From the NCBI GenBank assembly GCA_031362155.1, contig JANLRZ010000041.1:1-40061 (forward strand): 40,061 nt of DNA, given 5' to 3'. Origin of the DNA: JAENVU01 sp031362155 (GTDB lineage Bacteria; Actinomycetota; Acidimicrobiia; IMCC26256; JAENVU01). Below the pieces are notes generated by a model. It did not search any database and had not been told where the DNA came from. It worked only from the letters and a program-made list of their open reading frames with translations. The number at the start of each line of letters is the position of its first letter. Positions within the stretch are counted from its first letter, which is position 1. Positions 1 through 7,664 of the stretch are shown here, one piece after another. Made by a program: the position numbers and the translations under genes.

Positions 1-941
1 GCGGCCGACTGTTGGGTGGAGCCGACGATGTCGGTGAAGAGCACCGTCGCGAACCGGCGGGTGGTGATCGGCTCGGGCACCGTGCCGGTACAGAACTCGA
101 TCATCGTGTCGTTCATCTCCCGCCAGGTGGGCATCACCCAGCAAAAGTGGTCATCGCCGGGGATCTCGACGTAGCGCGCCCCCGGAATCACATCCGCGAG
201 CACCCGGCCCCCCGAGACGTTGAGCACCCGATCGCCCTTCACGTGCATCACGAGCGTCGGCGCGGTGATGCGTTCGGCCGCATCGCCGGCGTCGAGCCCC
301 ATGATGCTGTGGACCTGGCGCTCGATATCGCGAGGACTGGCCGACAGACGTTCGAGCCGGCCGCCCCACCGCACGAAGGACTCGTTCTCGCTCTGACTCG
401 GGACGAACCAGTCGACGAAGTACTGCGGCTCCTCGCCCCAGGTGCGGACGAGATGGTCGAAGCGCTCGGTGATCTCCGTCGACGGCAGTATCGGCGGGTC
501 ACCAGGCTCAACTCGGTCGAACATCCGCGACCAGTGGCGCGGCGACGGCATCGTGTCTATCAGGATCACGTGGTCCACGCGCTCGGGATAGTTGGCGGCG
601 AAGAGCTGGCTCATCAAGCCACCTTCGGACAGGCCGAGGAGGTGGGTCCGCTCCCAGCCGAGCGCGTCCATCACTGTCACGATGTCGCCGATGCGCTGCT
701 CGAGGGTCGGCATCTCGTCGGGTCGATCGGAGAGGCCGACGCCGCGCTTGTCGAAATGCGCACACGTCATGTACCGACCGAGGTACTCGTCGACGCGGTG
801 CCAGTACTCGTGCTCCCAACCGACCTCGATGTTCGAGATCAACGCCGGGACGATCAGCAGCGGCGGCCCGGAGCCCCACTGCTGGTAGGCGAGCCGGAGC
901 CCGTCGGCGGTCCGTGCGTACTTGGTCTCGGGCACCTGCAT
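1..941 (-). CDS. alpha/beta hydrolase fused to class III adenylate/guanylate cyclase domain (3' end outside window)
   Basis: The 313 visible residues begin at ATG 941 and run off the left edge without a stop. Residues 15-285 form an alpha/beta-hydrolase domain. The nucleophile elbow GLSEGG puts Ser at 105, the acid is probably Asp237 in KGDRV, and the base is His265 in GDDHF. From about residue 297 the motif ATVLFTDIVGST opens a class III nucleotide cyclase domain, with the metal-binding Asp at 304. Such hydrolase-cyclase fusions are known in mycobacteria and other actinobacteria. The hydrolase part may sense a small ligand and the cyclase part make cAMP; this is inference, as the cyclase core lies outside the window. 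The gene starts 20 nt after the sulfotransferase stop, so the two are probably cotranscribed. Confidence 0.85.
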   Translation of the reverse strand, partial: MQVPETKYARTADGLRLAYQQWGSGPPLLIVPALISNIEVGWEHEYWHRVDEYLGRYMTCAHFDKRGVGLSDRPDEMPTLEQRIGDIVTVMDALGWERTHLLGLSEGGLMSQLFAANYPERVDHVILIDTMPSPRHWSRMFDRVEPGDPPILPSTEITERFDHLVRTWGEEPQYFVDWFVPSQSENESFVRWGGRLERLSASPRDIERQVHSIMGLDAGDAAERITAPTLVMHVKGDRVLNVSGGRVLADVIPGARYVEIPGDDHFCWVMPTWREMNDTMIEFCTGTVPEPITTRRFATVLFTDIVGSTQQSA

Positions 942-961
942 ATGCGGCGATCCTCGCAGAT

Positions 962-1582
962 CTACGGCAGCGGGGGCGCGCCGATCATCTCCCGGAACTC
1001 CTTGGTGGTGTTCGTGACGGGGAACGACTCGTCGGGCACGGCAAGACCGAGACCCGCACAGATCGGTCCCCAGCCGTCGCTCGGCGTCCAGTCGATCAGC
1101 CGGTCAGCCGGGACCTCGGCGCGCACCGCGGCGTTGTGTGCCTCGTAGGCCGCGATCATCGCGCTCTTGTTCTCGAAGTCGTCGCTGAACCGTTCGTGAA
1201 GCCCCTTACGCACCGCGAGCATCCAGGGCTGCATCTCGGGTGGTGCATGATCGAACGACTGGAAGATCGTGTTCGAGGCGCTGATGTACCAACCCTCGGA
1301 GTCACGGGTCGACAACAGCACCGGTGCGTCGGGGTTCGCCGCCGCGATCTCGCGCCAGAACAACGATCCGGGGAAGTCCACCATGGCGGTGAAGTCGCCG
1401 AGCAACGCAGACCAATCGACCGATTCGCCGTTGAACGCGGCGGTGAACCCCTCGATCTGGTCGGGTCGGCCGAAGCATTCGATCATGTGGTGACACGTGC
1501 CGCCGAGAAGGTGCTCCAACGCGATCTTCAGCGAGTGCGTGCCCGTCCGACCCGCCCCGGCTCCAACCACCTGCAGTGCCAT
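962..1582 (-). CDS. small sulfotransferase-family protein (Sulfotransfer_4 type)
   Basis: This 206-residue protein opens with a glycine-rich nucleotide-binding loop, GAGAGRTGTHSLK at residues 7-19, the 5'-phosphosulfate loop of PAPS-dependent sulfotransferases. LLSTRD about 90 residues later resembles the 3'-phosphate-binding region. The C-terminal DWTPSDGWGPIC pattern is typical of the short actinobacterial and proteobacterial branch (Pfam Sulfotransfer_4). The ATG at 1582 is preceded by GGAG with a 6-nt spacer, which fixes the start, although the open frame runs much further upstream. The substrate cannot be told from sequence. It is the likely first gene of a two-gene unit with the hydrolase-cyclase fusion. 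Confidence 0.8.
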   Translation of the reverse strand: MALQVVGAGAGRTGTHSLKIALEHLLGGTCHHMIECFGRPDQIEGFTAAFNGESVDWSALLGDFTAMVDFPGSLFWREIAAANPDAPVLLSTRDSEGWYISASNTIFQSFDHAPPEMQPWMLAVRKGLHERFSDDFENKSAMIAAYEAHNAAVRAEVPADRLIDWTPSDGWGPICAGLGLAVPDESFPVTNTTKEFREMIGAPPLP

Positions 1583-1683
1583 GTCGATCTCCACTTCGCG
1601 CGGGCCGGGAACCTCCAAGCCCGCCCCATCATGGCGCATGCAGCCGGGCGGTGTCCGGAGTCCAATGCCCCAGCACCGAGTCG

Positions 1684-1689
1684 TACGAT
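1684..1689 (+). promoter_or_regulatory. -10 element TACGAT for a leaderless GNAT transcript
   Basis: TACGAT ends 7 nt before the GTG at 1697, the geometry of leaderless actinobacterial promoters. It faces away from the sulfotransferase start at 1582, so this is a divergent intergenic region. No convincing -35 was recognised. Confidence 0.5.
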
Positions 1690-1696
1690 CGGGAGC

Positions 1697-2251
1697 GTGG
1701 ACACACACGATTCGGTCACGGTCACCATGGCCGCGACCGAGGAACTCACTGCCGACCAGCGCGCCGAGATCGTCGCGGTCTGCAATGCCGCGAACCACAC
1801 CGACGAGTTCTGGAAGCTGTTCGAGGTCTTCGTTCGAACGGGCGGCCGACACTTCTTTGCGACTCACGGCCGCGCCATCGTGAGCCACGCAGTGGTCAAC
1901 CCCCGCGGGGTGCAGCCCGAAGGGATGCCCGTGCTCCGGACCGCGTATCTCGACGCGGTTGCGACCGAACCGGCCCGCCAGGGTCAGGGCTATGGCACCG
2001 CCGTCATGCAGCTCCTCGCCCGGTCCATTGACGACTTCGACATCGCGTGTCTCCAGACCGACGAACCGGGGTTCTACGACCGGCTCGGATGGGAACTCTG
2101 GCAGGGCCCCCTCGCCGGCCGTTCCGACGAAGGGCTGGTCCCGACGCCGGACCAACACGGAGTGATGGTGTATCGCCTCCCGCGCACGCCACCGCTCGAC
2201 CTCGGCGCGATGCTCTCGATCGAGTGGCAACCCGACCGGTTCTGGGAATAG
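1697..2251 (+). CDS. GNAT acetyltransferase resembling aminoglycoside 2'-N-acetyltransferase (AAC(2')-I)
   Basis: This 184-residue protein has a single GNAT fold. Motif A is RQGQGYGTAV at residues 94-103, the acetyl-CoA pyrophosphate loop. The following block, TDEPGFYDRLGWELWQGP at about 121-138, and the closing segment ending in EWQPDRFWE follow the pattern of chromosomal mycobacterial AAC(2')-I enzymes, where the matching block reads like DEAxxFYxxRGWxxWxGP. Family level is secure. The aminoglycoside substrate is inference, and many chromosomal members have other or unknown physiological roles. GTG 1697 is preferred because of the -10 spacing; ATG 1727 is an in-frame alternative. The next gene on the same strand starts 127 nt later with its own ribosome-binding site. 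Confidence 0.72.
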   Translation: MDTHDSVTVTMAATEELTADQRAEIVAVCNAANHTDEFWKLFEVFVRTGGRHFFATHGRAIVSHAVVNPRGVQPEGMPVLRTAYLDAVATEPARQGQGYGTAVMQLLARSIDDFDIACLQTDEPGFYDRLGWELWQGPLAGRSDEGLVPTPDQHGVMVYRLPRTPPLDLGAMLSIEWQPDRFWE

Positions 2252-2378
2252 GAACGATCGTTGCCGGACGACCCTGATGGCGGCGGAAAACCCCCAACAA
2301 GCGGTCGAGGTCCTGACGTAACGTCGTCTCGCGGTGAGCCGAGTCCAGGTTCGACGGCTGCAGGTGCTCAGGAGTGAC

Positions 2379-3191
2379 GTGAACACGGGATCGCACGACG
2401 ACAACGAGATCGCGGAACGGTGCCACGCGAACTGCATCGAGTCGGCACGCGGGTTCGCACGGCGGCCGGGCACGAGGGGCGAGATCGTCGAGCGCGACGG
2501 CGTCCTCCTCTTGGCGACCGCGTCGGACTTTCCCCTGCTGGCCAACGGAGCATTCCGACTCGACCCATCGGTGCCTGGCGACCAAGTGATCGCCGTAGCC
2601 GACGCGTGGTTCTCCGAGAAGGGCCGGGGATGGTCGCTCGGGACCTCAAGCTGGGCCGGCGCCGATCAGGACCTCATCGATGCCGCCCTGGCTCGGGGAC
2701 TCGTGTCGACGACGGACATGCCGGGGATGGTGTGCGAGGCCCGCCTCGCGGATGCTCACCCGCCCGACGGCATCGAGCTCAGGGTGATCTCCACCGGGGA
2801 GGACGCCCGGGCCTTCGTGGCGATGATCGATACTGCCTATACGTCACTGGGCCTACCTGCCGGGGTGCTCGCCGCCGTTGCCTCGTCGTCGACACCCGAG
2901 TTGATTCCGTGCAACGAGGTCACGGTCGGCGCGTTCGAAGGCGACACACTGCTCTCCGGAGCCCAGGTGATCTTGAGCCATGGCATCGCCGGCGTCTATG
3001 CCGTGGGAACCCTCGAAGCCGGACGTGGCCGCGGCCTCGCCGAACTCGTCACCCGCGCCGTCACCAACATCGGCTTCGACAGCGGCGCGCCCTACGTCAC
3101 CCTCCAGGCATCCCCGATGGGCGAGGCGATCTACCGGCGGATGGGCTACCGAGAGCTCTACCGCTACGCCAATCACACCCGCTTCGTCTGA
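2379..3191 (+). CDS. GNAT-family N-acetyltransferase
   Basis: The protein has 270 residues. The C-terminal half carries the acetyl-CoA loop GRGRGLAELV at about 216-225 and ends with IYRRMGYRELYRYANH, a normal motif-B region. The N-terminal half (residues 1-120) has no motif I recognise; it is probably a degenerate second GNAT-like domain, as in tandem-GNAT proteins. GTG 2379 is chosen because AGGAG lies 4 nt upstream. An in-frame GTG at 2334 is an alternative, with a possible -10 TAACGT at 2319-2324. The substrate is unknown. It converges with the minus-strand gene ending at 3234. Confidence 0.75.
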   Translation: MNTGSHDDNEIAERCHANCIESARGFARRPGTRGEIVERDGVLLLATASDFPLLANGAFRLDPSVPGDQVIAVADAWFSEKGRGWSLGTSSWAGADQDLIDAALARGLVSTTDMPGMVCEARLADAHPPDGIELRVISTGEDARAFVAMIDTAYTSLGLPAGVLAAVASSSTPELIPCNEVTVGAFEGDTLLSGAQVILSHGIAGVYAVGTLEAGRGRGLAELVTRAVTNIGFDSGAPYVTLQASPMGEAIYRRMGYRELYRYANHTRFV

Positions 3192-3233
3192 AGCTCCGGA
3201 CCGGCCCAGCATCGGGCGGAGCCACCGGCTCGG

Positions 3234-3656
3234 TCAGGGCGCGGGGAAAGTCAGATTCTGCGCGGCAAGCGCGTGCCGAAGGCCTTGTTCGAGTTGATCG
3301 ACCTCGCCGCCGAACGCCGACAGATCCGCACGACCGAGCACGACGACCCAGCCGGCATCCGTCCTCGCCGCGACACACGGCAGCGCATCACCGGTGGCGG
3401 CCTCGATCGCGGGACTGCGTTCGTTGCGATGCGCGACGGCGAAGGGCACTCCCAGCCGGGCGCGGAATGCATCGAACGACTTCTTGCGCCGCACCGGACC
3501 GTGGGTGATGTCGCAGAGCGCGCACTCGAGCCGACCGAGCAGATGGCCGACGACGTACCTCGCCTCACCGGCGATCCCGCCGTCGGCGTTGTACACCCCG
3601 ACCAACTCGGCGACGACCTGCGGGTTTGACTGCGGTTGGGTACCTGGATTCGTCAC
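3234..3656 (-). CDS. conserved actinobacterial protein of unknown function with CALCDITHG motif
   Basis: This 140-residue soluble protein has no signal peptide or membrane segment. Residues around 25-45 read GHLLGRLECALCDITHGPVR, a distinctive two-cysteine (CALC) segment followed by a basic stretch. I recall this pattern from uncharacterised actinobacterial proteins of similar length, but no function is known to me. Cys-x2-Cys plus His could bind a metal or act in redox chemistry; that is speculation. The GTG start at 3656 is preferred because the longer open frame upstream runs antisense into the vapC region in a different reading frame. It lies 43 nt downstream of the VapBC pair and may be cotranscribed. 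Confidence 0.6.
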   Translation of the reverse strand: MTNPGTQPQSNPQVVAELVGVYNADGGIAGEARYVVGHLLGRLECALCDITHGPVRRKKSFDAFRARLGVPFAVAHRNERSPAIEAATGDALPCVAARTDAGWVVVLGRADLSAFGGEVDQLEQGLRHALAAQNLTFPAP

Positions 3657-3699
3657 AGCGACCGCAACCCGCCGGGGCGTTCGAGCATTCCGAATCGCG

Positions 3700-4098
3700 T
3701 CATTGGCCGACGGGCCAGTGGTCCACGGCGACCCCCCGCATCGGAAAGTCCTTGGGGTTGCCCGTAGCCAGGCGAGCATCAACTGTCCGGCAGGCGGCCG
3801 CGATGAGGCAGTCGGCCTGGGAGAGGGTCACGCCCCGCTTCGCATGGTCTCGCCGCCAGGTGCCCGCGGCCGTCGCTTCCACGGCTCCGATCGGCACGAC
3901 GATCAGGCCGTCGAAGAGAAGATCGACACCGGCCTGTTCCCGCTTGCCTCGAACCCCCCGCACGATCTCTTCGACGTTGACCCCCGACGTACACAGCTCC
4001 TCACCGGCCTGGAGGAGTTGCCGGATCCGCGCGCTGGTGACGGGGCGATCCCGGAGGAGATCGATCAGGACCGTTGAGTCGAGGAGGGTCGCGCCCAC
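3700..4098 (-). CDS. vapC: VapC-family PIN-domain ribonuclease toxin
   Basis: This is a 132-residue PIN domain. The acidic residues expected for Mg-dependent RNA cleavage are all visible: Asp7 in LLDSTVLID, Glu43/Glu44 in VNVEEI, Asp96 in SQADCLIA, and a C-terminal TGNPKDF patch with Asp117. The protein therefore looks catalytically intact. The GTG start at 4098 immediately follows the TAG stop of the antitoxin gene (no gap), as expected for a translationally coupled toxin-antitoxin operon. The RNA target (tRNA or rRNA in characterised VapCs) cannot be predicted. Confidence 0.88.
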   Translation of the reverse strand: MGATLLDSTVLIDLLRDRPVTSARIRQLLQAGEELCTSGVNVEEIVRGVRGKREQAGVDLLFDGLIVVPIGAVEATAAGTWRRDHAKRGVTLSQADCLIAAACRTVDARLATGNPKDFPMRGVAVDHWPVGQ

Positions 4099-4338
4099 CT
4101 AATGGGTCGCCCGCGAATCCGCGCGCCGGGCCGCGTGGATGTACGCGGCCGGGTCGTCGTCCCAATCGTGACCACCGTCGGCGACGGTGCCGATCGCGGC
4201 CTGGATCGCCTCGCGACGACGAACATCGTCCAGCGCTCGCCGGACCGCCTCGGCAATGAACCGGCTCCGGAAACGGGCCTTGACCCGAACTTGGAGATCG
4301 CCAACAAGCTCGTCGTCCAACGTAATGTGCATACGCAT
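4099..4338 (-). CDS. vapB: VapB-type antitoxin (ribbon-helix-helix)
   Basis: The protein has 79 residues. The N-terminus MRMHITLDDELV is the beta-strand of a ribbon-helix-helix DNA-binding domain, followed by helices with SRFIAEAVRRALD, as in VapB antitoxins of the type II DUF2191-like group. The C-terminal acidic DWDDDPAAYIHAARR segment is the usual toxin-binding tail. ATG 4338 is chosen because a TATTCT -10 element ends 6 nt upstream, consistent with leaderless transcription; GTG 4344 and ATG 4356 are in-frame alternatives. The protein presumably neutralises the adjacent VapC and represses its own promoter. Confidence 0.85.
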   Translation of the reverse strand: MRMHITLDDELVGDLQVRVKARFRSRFIAEAVRRALDDVRRREAIQAAIGTVADGGHDWDDDPAAYIHAARRADSRATH

Positions 4339-4344
4339 GGCCAC

Positions 4345-4350
4345 AGAATA
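4345..4350 (-). promoter_or_regulatory. -10 element TATTCT of the first vapBC operon
   Basis: On the minus strand TATTCT lies 6 nt before the vapB ATG at 4338, fitting a leaderless transcript. No clear palindromic operator was seen next to it, unlike the second vapBC pair. Confidence 0.5.
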
Positions 4351-4407
4351 GCCCACTGAAGCGCGTCGGCCGCTTCGGAGACCCGCGCCCGCAAGCCATC
4401 GGGCGCG

Positions 4408-4608
4408 TCAGGCCACGCGATCCACTCGGGATTCCACATGCGTGCCCGGCCGAGACTGCGGCACGGGCGGCGCCAGCCGAATCCGATCGATCGACGGTGG
4501 CTCACCGGCTGCGGCCCGGGCTCGCAGCGCATCGAGCGTTGCGTCCCAGGCGAACCGCTGAGCCAACCAGCGCATGGCGAGAACTTCGTCGTGCTGCGGT
4601 GATTCCAT
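4408..4608 (-). CDS. small hypothetical protein (66 residues)
   Basis: The start ATG at 4608 has a good ribosome-binding site, GGAG with a 6-nt spacer. The product is soluble with an amphipathic helical N-terminal half (MRWLAQRFAWDATLDALRARA) and a proline-rich tail. I recognise no family. The reading frame is open well upstream, but only this start has a plausible Shine-Dalgarno sequence. It lies 70 nt upstream of the vapB start on the same strand. It could be a remnant, because the sequence just upstream appears decayed. Confidence 0.42.
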   Translation of the reverse strand: MESPQHDEVLAMRWLAQRFAWDATLDALRARAAAGEPPSIDRIRLAPPVPQSRPGTHVESRVDRVA

Positions 4609-4900
4609 GAATTGCTCCGACTCGGGGGAGGGTCGTAGCCAGAAGCATCGCGGCCGTTCGTGACCAGCATGTTGCCGACGTGCATCGGCGAGACGAACGC
4701 CGCCAACACGTTTCGTGACCCGAGCCACGAACCGTCCGAAACGTCAGCGCCGGACGCGGACCCCGAGCGTACGGGCGGCCCGTCGTGCGACATCCAGACC
4801 GCCCAGCTGACGCAAGACAGCCCCATGGGTTGCACTGGCGATTCAAGATGCTTCGTGCCTCCCGCCACGTGCCCGGCATCGGCCGCACACCCGGTTGGCG
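4609..4900. other. gene-poor stretch with no supportable gene
   Basis: About 290 nt hold only overlapping low-quality frames rich in Arg, Ser and Cys, with no recognisable domain on either strand. Its position between a small orphan gene and a hydrolase remnant suggests a decayed accessory gene, but I cannot assign one. Confidence 0.4.
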
Positions 4901-5053
4901 ATGGGTCGACCGCGGTTGCGACGCAATCGGTTCCTGGTCGGCAGCGCCTTCCCCAACGCCCACCTCGACGTCATCGAAGGTGCCGGTCTCTTCGCCCACG
5001 AGGAACGCCCCGCCGAAGTCGCCGCCGCGCTCCTCCCCGTCCTGACCGGCTGA
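4901..5053 (+). pseudogene. C-terminal remnant of an alpha/beta hydrolase
   Basis: A 50-codon frame from ATG 4901 to TGA 5051-5053 ends in FPNAHLDVIEGAGLFAHEERP followed by EVAAALLPVLTG. This is the characteristic last helix and loop of haloalkane dehalogenase or epoxide hydrolase-like proteins. In intact relatives the loop usually reads GAGHFxHEE with the catalytic His; here that position is Leu. No upstream nucleophile elbow or other part of the fold is found in any plus-strand frame. It is best explained as the surviving tail of a deleted gene. Confidence 0.6.
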
Positions 5054-5109
5054 CGTCGAAGGGTCGGCAGCCAGGTACTCTCCGGGATCCGGCCAACGAG
5101 GTGGAGTCA

Positions 5110-5949
5110 ATGTCCAAGCCAACGGTTCTGATCACGGGCGCGAACTCCGGCATCGGGCTCGAGACGGCCCGAGCCATCGCGGCCCAGGGCCACCGCACAC
5201 TGATGTTGTGTCGAAGCCCGGAACGCGCGAATTCGGCGTGCGATCAGATCCGGACCACGGTCCCAGATGCCGATCTCCAGGTGATCCACGGCGACCTCGG
5301 GGTACAGGCATCCGTCCGCGCCGCAGCCACGGCAGTGATCGAGACCACCGACCGGTTGGACGTGCTCGTCAACAACGCCGGGATTCACACTCGCACGATG
5401 GCGCGCACCGAGGACGCTCACGACGTGATGCTGGCCACGAACCAGCTCGGACCGTTCCTGCTCACCGAACTGCTCCGGCCCCTCCTCGTGGAGAGCGCAC
5501 CGGCTCGCATCGTGAACGTGGCCTCGCACGCGCATCGGTTCGCGAAGACCGTCGACCTCGTCCATCTCGACACGCCCCCGAACTACGGACCACTGGGATT
5601 CCGCCGCTACGGCGAGACCAAGTTGATGAACATCCTCTGGACCGACGAGTTGGCGCGGCGCCTCGACGGCTCGGGCGTGACTGCCAACGCAGTGCACCCC
5701 GGTGGTGTGCAGTCCAACCTCGGCAACCCGTCACCGTGGCAACGCTTCGTGATCAAGCCGTTCATGCTCACCGCCGACCAAGGGGCCCGCACCTCCGTGT
5801 TCCTCGCGACGGATCCGTCGGTTGCCCGCGTCACCGGTGCGTATTGGGCGAAGTGCAAACGGGTCGACGAGAAGCGATCGACCGCCGCGCGCGACGCGAC
5901 CCTCGCCGCGGGCCTCTGGGCTTCGTGCGAACAGCTCACTGCACACTGA
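5110..5949 (+). CDS. short-chain dehydrogenase/reductase (retinol dehydrogenase-like)
   Basis: This 279-residue classical SDR has the dinucleotide motif TGANSGIG at 9-16, NNAG at 88-91, Ser139 in VNVASH, and Tyr167-x3-Lys171 in YGETK. The spacing and the VASxAH...YxxTKLMN context match the retinol-dehydrogenase/WWOX-like SDR branch, which is abundant in actinobacteria and uses NADP(H) or NAD(H) on lipophilic alcohols or ketones. The substrate is unknown. ATG 5110 is preceded by GAGGTGGAG; an in-frame GTG lies at 5101. TACTCT at 5076-5081 could be its -10. The enoyl-CoA hydratase 24 nt downstream seems to have its own promoter. Confidence 0.88.
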   Translation: MSKPTVLITGANSGIGLETARAIAAQGHRTLMLCRSPERANSACDQIRTTVPDADLQVIHGDLGVQASVRAAATAVIETTDRLDVLVNNAGIHTRTMARTEDAHDVMLATNQLGPFLLTELLRPLLVESAPARIVNVASHAHRFAKTVDLVHLDTPPNYGPLGFRRYGETKLMNILWTDELARRLDGSGVTANAVHPGGVQSNLGNPSPWQRFVIKPFMLTADQGARTSVFLATDPSVARVTGAYWAKCKRVDEKRSTAARDATLAAGLWASCEQLTAH

Positions 5950-5961
5950 CGACCCCGCACC

Positions 5962-5967
5962 TACAGT
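5962..5967 (+). promoter_or_regulatory. -10 element TACAGT of the enoyl-CoA hydratase gene
   Basis: TACAGT sits 6 nt before ATG 5974 in the 24-nt gap after the SDR stop, giving a leaderless start. Confidence 0.5.
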
Positions 5968-5973
5968 GCCGCG

Positions 5974-6789
5974 ATGGCCTACGAGAATTACGAGACACTG
6001 ACGATTGCGGTGGCGGACGGGATCGCCCGAGCAACCATTGACCATCCGCCGATCAACCTGCTGGACTTAGCCCTGATTCTGGAACTCGACCGCTTCGGCC
6101 GGGAGGTGGAATCCGATCCCACGGTCAGGGTGGTCGTCCTCGATTCTGCCGATCCGGAGTTCTTCGCCGCCCACGCCGACGTCGAGCTGATCCGTTCGCT
6201 CCCCACCGACGATCAGACCTTGCACACCGAGCTGAGTGTGTTTCACGCGATGGTCGACCGATTCCGCACCATGCCCAAGGCCACCATCGCAATCATCGAG
6301 GGGATCGCTCGCGGCGGCGGGAGCGAACTCGTGCTGTCCTTCGACCTGCGGTTTGCGGCCGTCGGCCGCGCCGTGCTCGCCCAACCCGAGGTGTCGGTGG
6401 GCATCATCCCCGGCGGCGGCGGTACCCAACGGTTGCCGGGCCTCGTCGGCCGCGGTCGGGCGCTCGAGGTGATCCTGGGGTGCGACGACATCGACGCGGT
6501 CACCGCCGCCCAGTGGGGCTACGTCAACCGCGCCCTGCCCCCCGAGGAGCTCCGTCCGTTCGTCGACGCGTTGGCCGCGCGTATCGCGTCGTTCCCGAGC
6601 GAGACCATCGCGCGCGCGAAACAAGCAGTCGACGCCGGGCTGACCGAGCCGCACGCCGGTTTACTCACCGAGGATCAGCTGTTCCGAACGAGCCTCACCG
6701 ACCCCGAGACGGCGCCGCGAATGGCCGCGTTCATGGAGTTCGGGGGCCAGACCCGCGAGGTCGAAACCCGAGGATTCCCAATCAGCTGA
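5974..6789 (+). CDS. enoyl-CoA hydratase/isomerase (crotonase family)
   Basis: This 271-residue protein has a complete crotonase fold. The oxyanion-hole segment EGIARGGGSELV (109-120) and the signature QPEVSVGIIPGGGGTQRLP (137-155) are present. Glu118 and Glu139 align with the two catalytic glutamates of classical enoyl-CoA hydratases, so hydratase activity is plausible. The reaction would be hydration of a 2-enoyl-CoA in beta-oxidation or a related acyl-CoA pathway, in the cytoplasm. The early segment AAHADVELI aligns with the usual acyl-CoA-binding AGxDL(K) region, with A-H for A-G. Chain-length preference cannot be told. Confidence 0.88.
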   Translation: MAYENYETLTIAVADGIARATIDHPPINLLDLALILELDRFGREVESDPTVRVVVLDSADPEFFAAHADVELIRSLPTDDQTLHTELSVFHAMVDRFRTMPKATIAIIEGIARGGGSELVLSFDLRFAAVGRAVLAQPEVSVGIIPGGGGTQRLPGLVGRGRALEVILGCDDIDAVTAAQWGYVNRALPPEELRPFVDALAARIASFPSETIARAKQAVDAGLTEPHAGLLTEDQLFRTSLTDPETAPRMAAFMEFGGQTREVETRGFPIS

Positions 6790-6803
6790 CGCCAACGATG
6801 CGG

Positions 6804-7277
6804 TCAGCGCATCTCGGCCGCGGCGAATCCCTCGACGCCGACGACTGCGAGCAGATCGGTACGGTCCACTTGACGCAACAGACTCGCTAGGTCGAGATAC
6901 ACGCGTTCGTTGGTCACCTTGTCGTCGTCGAAACTGAAGATGGCGACCACCGGCACTCGGAACGCCTTCCCGGTGGGCGCGCCGCCCATGAACTCGCCGG
7001 TGTTGGTGCCGAGCAGGTCGAACTCGGTGATGACGGTGTCGTCGTCGGCGCAGTGGATGCGCACGTTCTCGTGACGCTGATCGGGGAACGCGGCCCGTTG
7101 GGCGGTGTGGTACCGAACGACGGCCTCCGCGCCCTCGTGGATCTGACCCATCGGCACGATCTCGTAACGCGGCACGTCCTTGAACGTGCCGAGGCACGCG
7201 TCCCAGTCGTGGTCGACCTCGGATTGGAAATGCACCTCGAGGGTCTGCAGCCGGCGTTCACGGAGTTCGGCGTCCAC
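6804..7277 (-). CDS. SnoaL/NTF2-like protein (polyketide-cyclase or ester-cyclase-like fold)
   Basis: This 157-residue cytoplasmic protein has the alternating helix/strand layout of the NTF2-like cone fold: an N-terminal helix with DHDWDACLGTF, then GAEAVVRYHTAQRAAFPD, and later strands with VVAIFSFDDDKVTNERVYLD. These are typical of SnoaL-like ester-cyclase relatives in actinobacteria. Many such proteins have no proven reaction. GTG 7277 lies 6 nt after the vapC stop at 7284, so it is probably the third gene of that transcript, although a functional link to the toxin-antitoxin pair is not implied. Confidence 0.7.
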   Translation of the reverse strand: MDAELRERRLQTLEVHFQSEVDHDWDACLGTFKDVPRYEIVPMGQIHEGAEAVVRYHTAQRAAFPDQRHENVRIHCADDDTVITEFDLLGTNTGEFMGGAPTGKAFRVPVVAIFSFDDDKVTNERVYLDLASLLRQVDRTDLLAVVGVEGFAAAEMR

Positions 7278-7283
7278 TGTTTC

Positions 7284-7664
7284 TCAGACCTCCACAATGT
7301 CGATGAGTTGATCGATGCCGACGAGATCCGCGGCGTTTCGGGTGTACAGGCGAGCGTCGTGGGCGAGCGCAGTCGCCGCGATCAACAGATCCATGACCCG
7401 CGAGCGCGGCGTGCGCCCAGCATGGACGAGTGCCGCGGCGAGTTGGCCGTAGCCCGCGGCGACCCGATCATCGATCGGGAGCGGATCGAAGCTGCGTTGG
7501 AGATGCGAGAGGCGGCGCAATCGCTCCGCCCGCACGCCGTCGTCGGTCGCGACGAGGACACCGAAGTGCAACTCCGCAATCGACGCCGCGCTGATCGCCA
7601 ACTCCCCTTCCAGCTCGGGAACGTCGGCCGCGATCAGGACGCTGGTATCAAGCACCGCTCGCAT
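7284..7664 (-). CDS. vapC: VapC-family PIN-domain toxin (second copy)
   Basis: This 126-residue PIN domain begins MRAVLDTSVLIA. Expected catalytic acids are present: Asp6, Glu31 in IAELHFG, Asp92 in VMDLLIAA, and Asn110/Asp113 in the TRNAADL patch typical of VapC. ATG 7664 gives the standard short N-terminus; the frame extends to 7685. The start overlaps the antitoxin 3' end by 17 nt. It differs clearly from the VapC at 3700-4098, so this is not a recent duplication of that one. A decayed near-copy of its first 46 bp lies at 11808-11855. Confidence 0.88.
   Translation of the reverse strand: MRAVLDTSVLIAADVPELEGELAISAASIAELHFGVLVATDDGVRAERLRRLSHLQRSFDPLPIDDRVAAGYGQLAAALVHAGRTPRSRVMDLLIAATALAHDARLYTRNAADLVGIDQLIDIVEV

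Noticed and set aside
914..2251. A 445-codon plus-strand frame covering the sulfotransferase region
   Set aside because: Only the last 184 codons look like protein (GNAT). The rest is antisense to the sulfotransferase gene, which has its own motifs and ribosome-binding site.
1697..2251. Calling the AAC(2')-like gene a resistance determinant
   Set aside because: Similarity supports the family only; chromosomal members often have other roles and there is no mobile context.
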